Source: Symsagittifera roscoffensis | Lineage: Eukaryota > Xenacoelomorpha > Acoela > Convolutidae | Direction: 5' to 3' | DNA length: 60,000 bases | NCBI RefSeq assembly: GCF_963678635.1 | Contig: NC_087065.1 | Coordinates: forward strand, 76,735,786-76,795,785 | Shown: piece by piece, positions 18,690 to 26,940 of the stretch | Numbering within the stretch: the stretch's first letter is position 1 | Layout: every line of letters starts with the position of its first letter | Notes under the pieces: generated by a model | The model's input: the letters and a program-made list of their open reading frames with translations, nothing else | Told to the model about the DNA's origin: nothing | Database searches by the model: none | Translations under genes and position numbers: made by a program

Positions 18690-21295
18690 AATTATTAATT
18701 TTTCTCCAACTCCCTTTTCTAGTAATCTCAAATCAAAACATAAACCCTTCTCCTCGTACAGGACCACAAGATTTACTAGTAACACATTACGATTGTGAAG
18801 AAAATGAACAAAAAACACTACATAAATATGCAATAAATCAAGTATCACAATGTGAAACAGAACCACAAGCTATAGAAACCACAGATGTAATAGCAACACT
18901 CTATTCAAAAGCCCGAGCAACAACAGTTACAGGTTATAAATTCACAGCAACATTTTCCGAAAAGAAAGTACATTGTTCACAAGTCTCGAATGGAAACAAA
19001 AACCGACTTGACCATGAATCATTCTATCAAAGTAATATAGAACGTCTTTTACATCTCAATCCCGACGATTGTAAAAATGAATTACTAAGACTAAACATCA
19101 CACAAAATAAAAACTCCCAAAGAAAATTAGTTAATTTTCAAGTTTTTTCAGACTCTGTACATCAATCACAACTTGAAAGACACCAAGGACATATAAAACT
19201 AGACGAAAAATACCCGTATAACGGCGCACACGGACGATTAACCTATGACCTACACGATAAACATTGGATACCACACATTGGTATAAATGACCCATCAAAC
19301 TGCAAAGCAGACACAAAAAATAAAGGATACCAAGAAATAATGTTTTTCGATTGGAAAATACAACTCGAAAAAATACAACTAACACGAGATTTATCAGATA
19401 ATACAATGATCTATCAAGGAATCCGATTACCTTGTAAAAATGATCAAGGTTATTGCGACCCTACAACGAGAACACAAGCAACAATTGTTTGGTTCCCCGA
19501 AGATACATGTACAACATTTCAAGTAGCAAAAATACACGCTCGTATGATAAAATTTCACGAAAAATATTTTATACAATCAATTCCATATGAACAAGTCCAT
19601 CCCTCACGAAAACTAAGTTCTAATTTTAGAAACATAGACAATATAGAAAACAAATTGACACGTTTTCAAATATATCAAGAAACAGAACTTGCATGTAAAT
19701 ACAGGAATCCACTTCACAGAACACAATACTCTGAAATATTAGTTGAATACGAAAAAGGATTCGACATGACCACTGGAAAAATAAAAATCGACCCATATGC
19801 CACAGGTCATCCTTTAAACGAAGGAACATCCTATATACCAGTTAATTTTCAAAAAAGCAACGGACAACCTGGTGGACATCTAAAACCTCAGGACACCAGA
19901 AGCACACGCTTACAAGAGTTATCACTAATGAACACTACATATTTCGGTAATATCCACTATGATATTCATTTAGATATGAAACCAGATTATACAATTAGCC
20001 GAATTTTTCAAGAAATGTCACTCTCCGAATTAGAAACACTACACCAATTATGCGAATTAGAACGAACACAAATATTACAATCACTTGCACTAGCAGTATT
20101 AAAAATACCCTATGCAGGATACTTATTATCTGGAAATAGATCAAATTTTTTAGACTATGAAGGAAACATCTTATGGTTTTATACTTGTACTAAAAAAGTA
20201 TCACCACTATACGTTTTTGAAGATAAACGATGTTATAAAAGAATCCCTATCTTTTATAAGAATAAAGTACATTTCGTGGATACACTTTCACGAAGAACCT
20301 ATTTCTGGGATACCGCAGTCCCATGTGGATCAGAAAACAGCCACAATGTAGTACAACTAAACCCTGATGAAAATAAATATTATCTTCTCACACCATATCC
20401 CACATTAATGCAATCACTCAAAAAATTTTCACCAGAAAGCATTCGCGCTATTGCTCGAAACCCAAATATAGACTTACAATCAATAGGAATCTATTCAAAA
20501 TCAGATATTCAACATCACATTAGAACACAACAATTCCAAGAATTATTAACACAAATGGACACTATACAAAGACAATCAATAGACCAAAATTTACGCAAAC
20601 TTGCAGAAACCGCAGGATTTGCCGATATCTACACGCAAGACTATAGCGGATATTTTAAGGACATTAAAGATTACATATATCTAAACGGTGAAAAATACCG
20701 TCCCCAAGATATATCACCAATTAACATTTTTAGCTTTGTTACACTCAAAAATGAGATCCTCGATTTTCTAGGATGGCCCTACTACATCTTAGAAAAATTG
20801 ACTATTTTATACGCAATGTTTAACTTTATTGGATTTCTTTTCTCACTTTTAAAAGGAATCTACAACACATGTGCTATACACACACAAGTAAACAGACAAG
20901 CAAGTGTAGCACGCATACTATTTGCAGGATTTTTTGGAATCTTTTCTACATCTATAAACAAAATTCTTTTAGACGCACAAATAAAAGAATATAACACAAA
21001 AATAACAACACGACAAAATACATACGACGAAGAACATAACAATGTAGACATAACGCCAACGGCACCACAATTACCAGCCCTACCAAATAACCATCCACTA
21101 TCCCTAGTCCCACGAAATTTTCGAAACTTAGCCATCACACATAATCCAAATTTTCGACTCACCACATCACAAAGTCCCATTCAACATATAATGACACACC
21201 AGTCACAAGATGATAATACTTATGAACAAATTATTGAACAACCCCATACCACCGCTTTTCAGTCTCAAAAAAATCATTTTTTTAGCCCACGATGA
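18677..21295 (+). CDS. env: Envelope-like membrane glycoprotein, 872 aa
   Basis: It has an N-terminal signal peptide (about residues 1-18, hydrophobic LKLLIFLQLPFLVIS). A large Cys-containing ectodomain follows, with N-glycosylation sequons such as NIT, NTT and NRS. A hydrophobic helix lies at about 705-732 and a second hydrophobic stretch at about 745-766, then a tail of about 100 residues rich in Pro, Asn and Thr. This is the layout of a type I viral fusion glycoprotein, placed where env sits in errantivirus-like elements. Spaced cysteines near the N-terminus weakly recall glycoproteins of chuvirus type, which other LTR elements have captured; this is a guess. Copy 2 keeps all 872 codons. 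The stop overlaps the next ATG (ATGA). Confidence 0.8.
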   Translation: MYILKLLIFLQLPFLVISNQNINPSPRTGPQDLLVTHYDCEENEQKTLHKYAINQVSQCETEPQAIETTDVIATLYSKARATTVTGYKFTATFSEKKVHCSQVSNGNKNRLDHESFYQSNIERLLHLNPDDCKNELLRLNITQNKNSQRKLVNFQVFSDSVHQSQLERHQGHIKLDEKYPYNGAHGRLTYDLHDKHWIPHIGINDPSNCKADTKNKGYQEIMFFDWKIQLEKIQLTRDLSDNTMIYQGIRLPCKNDQGYCDPTTRTQATIVWFPEDTCTTFQVAKIHARMIKFHEKYFIQSIPYEQVHPSRKLSSNFRNIDNIENKLTRFQIYQETELACKYRNPLHRTQYSEILVEYEKGFDMTTGKIKIDPYATGHPLNEGTSYIPVNFQKSNGQPGGHLKPQDTRSTRLQELSLMNTTYFGNIHYDIHLDMKPDYTISRIFQEMSLSELETLHQLCELERTQILQSLALAVLKIPYAGYLLSGNRSNFLDYEGNILWFYTCTKKVSPLYVFEDKRCYKRIPIFYKNKVHFVDTLSRRTYFWDTAVPCGSENSHNVVQLNPDENKYYLLTPYPTLMQSLKKFSPESIRAIARNPNIDLQSIGIYSKSDIQHHIRTQQFQELLTQMDTIQRQSIDQNLRKLAETAGFADIYTQDYSGYFKDIKDYIYLNGEKYRPQDISPINIFSFVTLKNEILDFLGWPYYILEKLTILYAMFNFIGFLFSLLKGIYNTCAIHTQVNRQASVARILFAGFFGIFSTSINKILLDAQIKEYNTKITTRQNTYDEEHNNVDITPTAPQLPALPNNHPLSLVPRNFRNLAITHNPNFRLTTSQSPIQHIMTHQSQDDNTYEQIIEQPHTTAFQSQKNHFFSPR

Positions 21296-23103
21296 GCCGC
21301 CAACTTGGATCACTACACCGATCAAATTCCCACCCAACCAATCTTACCTCTCCAATCCCAATAATACCACTTTTTGCTTTTCCGCCACCCGATTTTCCAT
21401 CTAGTAATGTAACATCAGGCATGAATTCCGACACTAATTCACACATCTCAGTTTTATACTCCATCTCACAGCTAAATAACCCGAATATTGAAACCCCCGA
21501 TGAATTCGCCGACTCAGAACCATCCCCATCCAATAATTTTCATAACTCTTCTAATTTTTCTCAACCCCCTTTTCAACCCATATTATCCAATAACCCTGAC
21601 CCAATTACTCCCACACCCTCTTATGCTTCCCAAGTTACCCCAACCTATTCCTCATACCATTCTGACCAATCATCTCATTCTCCAGACACCCCCCGAATCT
21701 CCCCAGAGCTAGATAATTTTATTACCCTTCAACAACAACCCTACCACCTTAATACCCCAACCATAAACCAAATCTCCTCCACAATAAATTCATCCAACCC
21801 CCCTACCCCTACACCCTCTTCAACTTATACTGAATCATTAGCACCATCATCCACATCAACTGAATCTTCACTCAACACTAATAGAGCTTACCGCACTTTT
21901 AAAAGAAAGTTCCCCAACCATCCTTTCCCAGCAAAACCAGGAACAGCCCGTGAATACATCAACCACCCCAAGCATACTAACACAAAAGAATTTTTAGCCA
22001 TCACCTTACCCTCATTCCCACAATACACCTTAAACACCCCCCACGACACTAACGAAACACGCAACTTCGTAGATGAATACGTTTTAATGCCTACTCTCTC
22101 TTGGACCTCATATTATCATTTCACTAACCCTCTTTGCTTACCTTTATCTAACACTCACATCGATATAGAGCGAAATACGGACATGCTATATCGACTCACT
22201 ACACCACTAACCGCTAGACAATTTACTTACGTTGGATATAAAAAATCACTAAAAACACATACTGCACCTAGAGCTAACGAATATACACTCGAATACTATG
22301 ATCACAACATCATCAGAGCTAACCAAGATCATTTCTTAGACGACGATCGCTTCGCTAATCCACAAATTACCGAGAAATTTTTCATCAAGACACCATATAC
22401 ATTCACACTAAACATCTTCGACCGAAAGTTTGATCACATTATTTCAGAAGCACTAACAGACACACAAGCATACGAAAGTTTTAAAGAACGCTTCCAAATA
22501 TTTTCACTAACCTTTCATTTCCTTGCACCACACGAAAGAGATTTACACTGCTCACACGATATTATGTTGCGCACTAAACAAACCCACACATATAGTTATT
22601 ATCGTTTCATCCAAAATCACTTTGACCTACACACACCCTCTAGACAACCACACCATCGTTTTCAATTCATTAATTCCAAATACACTTCACCATTTTTCCT
22701 AAATTTCACATATTGTATTAAAGACACTAACCTCCATGGTATTCTTCGTAATTATGACCCCATAACCCAAATGTACATCTTCTGTCCCATTACCAAGACC
22801 TTCAACGCCGAAGAATCCCGACCCTTCCTTATCCCGCACGAGTTTGTACAACCCATAGAAATCCCAATTTTAGAATTCATCCACAACACTAAATTCAATC
22901 ACAAATTATATAACCTAATCCAAAACACACCTTATGAGTTTGCAGTTGGCACTGAAGAACTAACCACTATCAAGGCACTTCAATTGCTTTGGCCACTGCT
23001 TCAAACTAAAAATATCATCCGCATCTTAGCTAAACTACTAACAACTTCAGAACTAATTCACGACATCTTCCCCCACGGTTTTTCCCCGACGACTAACAGG
23101 TAA
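21292..23103 (+). CDS. Novel 603-aa ORF 3' of env
   Basis: Its ATG lies in the env stop (ATGA). Residues 1-200 are Pro/Ser/Thr/Asn-rich and probably disordered. Residues 200-600 look like a folded domain rich in aromatic residues and His, without signal peptide or membrane span. No family is recognised. Copy 2 (597 aa) differs by two 2-residue deletions and the C-terminus. The printed stop is the TAA inside a perfect splice donor (CAG|GTAAGT, intron 23100-23178). Removing that intron would lengthen the frame by 17 codons to a stop at 23228-23230. In copy 2 one extra T in a T-run shifts the frame so that it ends just before the donor. Confidence 0.8.
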   Translation: MSRQLGSLHRSNSHPTNLTSPIPIIPLFAFPPPDFPSSNVTSGMNSDTNSHISVLYSISQLNNPNIETPDEFADSEPSPSNNFHNSSNFSQPPFQPILSNNPDPITPTPSYASQVTPTYSSYHSDQSSHSPDTPRISPELDNFITLQQQPYHLNTPTINQISSTINSSNPPTPTPSSTYTESLAPSSTSTESSLNTNRAYRTFKRKFPNHPFPAKPGTAREYINHPKHTNTKEFLAITLPSFPQYTLNTPHDTNETRNFVDEYVLMPTLSWTSYYHFTNPLCLPLSNTHIDIERNTDMLYRLTTPLTARQFTYVGYKKSLKTHTAPRANEYTLEYYDHNIIRANQDHFLDDDRFANPQITEKFFIKTPYTFTLNIFDRKFDHIISEALTDTQAYESFKERFQIFSLTFHFLAPHERDLHCSHDIMLRTKQTHTYSYYRFIQNHFDLHTPSRQPHHRFQFINSKYTSPFFLNFTYCIKDTNLHGILRNYDPITQMYIFCPITKTFNAEESRPFLIPHEFVQPIEIPILEFIHNTKFNHKLYNLIQNTPYEFAVGTEELTTIKALQLLWPLLQTKNIIRILAKLLTTSELIHDIFPHGFSPTTNR

Positions 23104-23178
23104 GTATGAATTAAATGAATATTACTAACTAATTAAAATATTAAAAAACTCACCATACTTTATTCATGTTTTCTTTAG
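23100..23178 (+). other. Predicted 79-nt spliceosomal intron at the end of the 603-aa ORF
   Basis: The donor AACAG|GTAAGT, a TACTAAC branch sequence at 23123-23129 and the acceptor TTTTCTTTAG at 23169-23178 are all consensus. Copy 2 keeps all three with the same length (37402-37480, minus strand). Its survival in two insertions means the genomic RNA that was reverse transcribed was unspliced at this site. Confidence 0.65.
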
Positions 23179-23954
23179 ATTTTTAGCCTTCATCCGACGA
23201 TCACCTACAAAAACCACAAAAGACAAATAAAAATCGCAAATTTCATCAAACAGATTTCAAAAATTCTATTAATCTCTTACACTTATAAATTTATAAATTT
23301 AATACCAATGCAGTAAATTCATTTCTAAAATTTTCCCCTACAAGCAGTAAATCTAATTATGATGAAAATTTGTATCTTAATATTCCCCCATGACTAGCAG
23401 TAAATTTCTAAATTCTATGTAGTAAATTAAATAAATGCAAATGCAGTACTAACCTTTTGATATTTTCATTCATTCGCACAGAAATTCTATCCACACTCGC
23501 ACAGCTCGCCCACGAAGAATTGTTTAAAATAATGAAATTCAGTTTCAAGTTTTCACACTCAACAACTCTAACATATAATAACATGTTTCAAACTTTCCTT
23601 TAACCCGGTTGGAAAGGAATCATATACTAAACAAAACTAACCAACGCAGCTTACTAAATACCACAAATCATAGAATAACAGCATGACTTAGAAAAAGAAA
23701 CCAACGGTACCCAAACCGGATTAACCCAGTTTAAAACTGGATAATTTATTCTTTTGAAGACTATTATAAAGTCTAAGAAAGAAATAATAAAACACAAAAA
23801 AGTCGAAAGACAAACCCATACCACAAACAATTTGATTTTTGAAAAAAGGACACAACCAACAAAACATAAGTAAGACCACAACAAACTCAACATAAAACGT
23901 TGTCACATAACAGGACCCCTCACAAAAACCGCATGAAATCATACTCCCACTCCT

Positions 23955-24011
23955 GGCCTAACCCACCAGGAAGGACGTCCTGAGCATGCTCTATAGCCGG
24001 CCTAACCCACC
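23955..24011 (+). repeat. Consecutive palindromes flanked by a 13-bp direct repeat
   Basis: GGCCTAACCCACC occurs at 23955-23967 and 23999-24011. Between and touching them are four self-complementary words in a row: AGGACGTCCT (23972-23981), GAGCATGCTC (23982-23991), CTATAG (23991-23996) and GCCGGC (23996-24001). All are unchanged in copy 2 (36572-36629). This could be an RNA dimer/kissing structure or a dimeric protein site. Confidence 0.75.
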
Positions 24012-24052
24012 GCGCTACATCCACGCTTTGTGACCACACCACTATTTTTAAT

Positions 24053-24080
24053 AAGAGCTACTCAAGTGTGAGTAACTCTT
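24053..24080 (+). other. Hairpin in the 3' region
   Basis: AAGAG-CT-ACTC, a 6-base loop, then GAGT-AA-CTCTT. The stem arms are unchanged in copy 2 (near 36502-36529) although the loop differs, which supports a folded RNA. Confidence 0.5.
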
Positions 24081-24715
24081 CAAAATAACCGAACTAAAAC
24101 AAAAAGCTTTTGTGAAAACAACTAACTAAAATCATTATTAAAAAATATTAAACTAATAAAAGTTTTATAAAATGTAAAATTACATGATGCAATATATAGA
24201 TCAGAATACAACACCAAGGACGAACATCAAAAGACAAGACGACCCCACTACACTCGAGAGAGAATGACCAACTACAATCGATATGCCGCTCACAATCACA
24301 ACTCAAAGGATTTAGAGTACGACTTGACCTCGCAGAAAAGGACTTCATTGAACTAGACCAATGACCACCTCGATGTTCAAGTATACGTACAGATCCGAGT
24401 AACCAGGCATCCCCTCCACGCACAATCTCCACGCCATTCCCAAACTAGATCATACACAAAAGAAGTTCTCCACGCAGAACAGAAAAACCTGACATAGCAA
24501 ACCATTCTGAAATCAGATTTGAGTTTGTTGCAAAGACGTAGTCGTTGTCACTAGAAGACACAACGTCTTATGTCTCTAACTCCAGCTTCCTGGAACTTCC
24601 CTAACAAAAGAGGAAACGGAAGAAAATTATGATGTTCGCCAAAAACAAACGTCCATCATCCATCCTTCGAATTGCAGAAGAACTATTCTAAAAAACTCTG
24701 TAAAACCCGGATGGG

Positions 24716-25123
24716 TGGAACCTGATCTAAACTACATTTTATGATTGGATAAATTAAATGTTTTACCAATGTAAAGTATTTAATATTAACCAATCATGAT
24801 CCATCTAACTAACAACCCACTTATTTGTAAGTGCTGAAGTTACTTGTAATTTCAGCACCAGAGAGATTTGAATTTAACTTAGAAATTAGTTGGACTCTCC
24901 CGAGCACTTCAGCAGCCGCAATAAACCAGTATACCCTAGATCTATTGAGCCTAGCAGAGACTAGTTAAACAACCTGAGACTAGATAGTATAAGAGTAAGA
25001 TTAGGATCGGTATTAGACTAAGAAGTTGCACGAATCTATCCGGCCGAAAATAAGATAGCGTGACGAGCAGACGGTGTACCCTATCCGAAATTACTCTATG
25101 AGTTACACTTCGGTCCTAACTCA
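24716..25123 (+). repeat. 3' LTR of copy 1
   Basis: 408 bp, with no difference from the 5' LTR found by eye, which indicates a recent insertion. Ends CTCA next to GATG. Confidence 0.97.
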
Positions 25124-25127
25124 GATG
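25124..25127. repeat. Target site duplication GATG, right
   Basis: Partner of 6201-6204. Confidence 0.85.
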
Positions 25128-25776
25128 GGGTAATTAAATATTCCACTTCCCCCAACTGCAAAAACGGGAGGGTGAAACTCGTTACTAGGTGTTAAAAAAT
25201 CGCATATGCTTAGCCATTGATTTAATTCATTATAATGGCTGTTATTATCTGCTAGGTACCATAGGGAGATAGTTAAATATAATTCAGATAAATAACCGAT
25301 AGTTTTTTTCCTACGACAAAGTGTCCTTTCAAAAATTGTTACTTTCACTTTGGTTCTCATTTCCACTTCATTCAATACGCTTTCTCCAAAACCGCAGCTC
25401 GGCTTGATCCGTCCTCGTTGTTTGGAGATAATCAGAACATGAAATTTTTCCACCAAAAAAGCATAAGAAAAATAGAATCGCGGTAATAATCAAGGTATCA
25501 ACAGAAATATTCAGGGAAAAAAAACAGAGCAGGCCGTATTACTTCTCGTTTTCATCTCTTTTCATACAAGAAACTTGAAATTCAGTTTAAAAGTTTAGAC
25601 TTTTAAATCATACTTATATCTTACTCTCAGACGTTCAGTCATAAAAGCATGTAAAACTACAATTGAACAGGATAATTTGCAAAAATAAACTAAACTGGTT
25701 CTTTAAACTGGTTAAAAAAATAGCTTGAAAAATTTGCACCATATTATTTGATGTTTGACCTTTGACCTTTACTAAC
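25128..25776. other. KCNT intron right of retroelement copy 1
   Basis: Resumes the intron broken at 6204. AT-rich, no exon other than the S1 exon that follows. Confidence 0.6.
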
Positions 25777-25873
25777 CAGTGAGTGATGGGCTGTTCGTAT
25801 TCGACGAAGTTGGCCACATACACCACACAGCTGACCAGTTTCAACAGCAGCAGCAGACACCGAATGATAAATG
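25777..25873 (-). CDS. KCNT: KCNT exon with transmembrane segment S1
   Basis: The exon runs from an acceptor (tttag) to a donor (CACTG|gttagt). It encodes a hydrophobic segment (LLLLLKLVSCVVYVANF) matching S1 of SLO2 channels, then an acidic loop. It enters in phase 2 from the N-terminal exon and leaves in phase 2 to the S2 exon. The following intron is the one that received retroelement copy 1. Confidence 0.85.
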
Positions 25874-26279
25874 CTAAACAACACAACACTCAGCTGATGC
25901 ACGTTAAAAAAAGAAAGATTGATTTGAGCCCAAAAATTTAACTTTGTAATTCTGTGTTCAGATTTCCAGATATTGAATTATTTGAATCAAGTAATTACTT
26001 AGTTGGGTAATTGGATCTTGTTAACTATTTCCCCCTCTACTTCGATTTTCAGAAATTCAACTTGGTGGCCACATTTTCAATAGCTTGAAACAATTTTCAG
26101 AAAATATATATATTGAAAAAAATTTACGTGGGTGTTATATAAATAGTGAGTAACACAAACACGAAGGCGCGAAAATGAAGACCGACTTAATTGTCGACAT
26201 TTTTGAAATGCATATTTTATACAGAAATAGTTGTCAAAAATAATACATGCATGGGGGGGGGGCAATAATTAACAAGGTC

Positions 26280-26940
26280 CAAAATGGGGGAAATAGTTAA
26301 CACATTACGAGGCCAAACTGTGCATTCTGTGCACTGTAAACGGATTCCGCAACAGGCCAAAATCAGATTTGTCGCGAAATCCGCAACATTGCTATTTTTC
26401 TTTGATCTCCTTGCTGTTTTGGATTCTAGAAACAAATACTTAAAACATTGTACCGTTCAAAATCGCTCCAAAAATAGGCGAATTTGCGAAATCCGCAATT
26501 GTATTTGCGGAATCCAGAACAATTTGTGAAATCCACAAACAAAAATAAAACATGTGTATATTTACATTGAGCTGATGCGGAATCCGCAACTGTTAGCGGA
26601 ATCTGCAAATTGAAGTTGAATCCGCAAATTGTAAGTGGAATCTGCAAATTGTAAGTGGAACCCGCAAATTGTAAGTGGAATCCGCATTCTGTTTGCGGAT
26701 TCCACTTAAATTTGCGGATTCCACTTACATTTTGCAGATTCCATTTACATTTTGCGGAATCCAGAACAACTAGCTATATTTACTTGTTGCGGAATCCGCA
26801 ACAAAACAAATGATGCCGACAAAAATTACGGTACAGGTATTTGTACGCGGAATCCACGAAATTTTTGTAAGTGGAATCCACTTACATTTTGGAACATGCT
26901 TAAAGATTTGTCTCTGGAGTCCAGAAACAGACAGACAAAA
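26280..26940. repeat. Minisatellite that switches orientation
   Basis: Twenty-base units of the form GCAAATTGTAAGTGGAATCY run head to tail at about 26600-26690. They continue in the opposite orientation (TTTGCGGATTCCACTTACAT) at about 26690-26770. Single GCGGAATCCGCAA words are scattered from about 26330 to 26880. The junction can fold into a long hairpin. Confidence 0.75.

Larger units (their letters stand above)
23179..24715 (+). other. Long 3' non-coding region of copy 1
   Basis: No sense ORF beyond the possible spliced tail of the 603-aa protein. The first part has three exact GCAGTAAAT motifs (23310, 23344, 23397), a variant (23419) and a partial one (23443). The middle has a palindrome cluster (23955-24011) and a hairpin (24053-24080). 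A block at about 24148-24432 is almost unchanged in copy 2. No good polypurine tract lies next to the LTR; only GGATGGG touches it. Confidence 0.6.
6205..25123 (+). mobile_element. Giant env-bearing Ty3/Gypsy-type LTR retroelement, copy 1 (intact frames)
   Basis: An 18,919-bp element with two 408-bp LTRs that look identical by eye, starting TG and ending CA, flanked by the 4-bp duplication GATG. The order is leader with two small ORFs, Gag-Pol, two tiny hydrophobic ORFs, an ATG-less ORF, Env-like, a 603-aa ORF and a long 3' region. The Pol order PR-RT-RH-IN and a GPY/F motif after integrase place it with Ty3/Gypsy (Metaviridae). The length is far above the usual 5-10 kb. All long frames are open. 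It sits antisense in the S1-S2 intron of the KCNT gene. The strong A-rich, G-poor composition of the coding strand contrasts with the host DNA. Confidence 0.97.

Noticed and set aside
24148-24432. Antisense 94-codon ORF near the 3' LTR as a possible HBZ-like antisense gene
   Set aside because: Only three base differences exist between copies and all three change residues, so there is no sign of protein-level selection; kept as a conserved nucleic-acid block instead.
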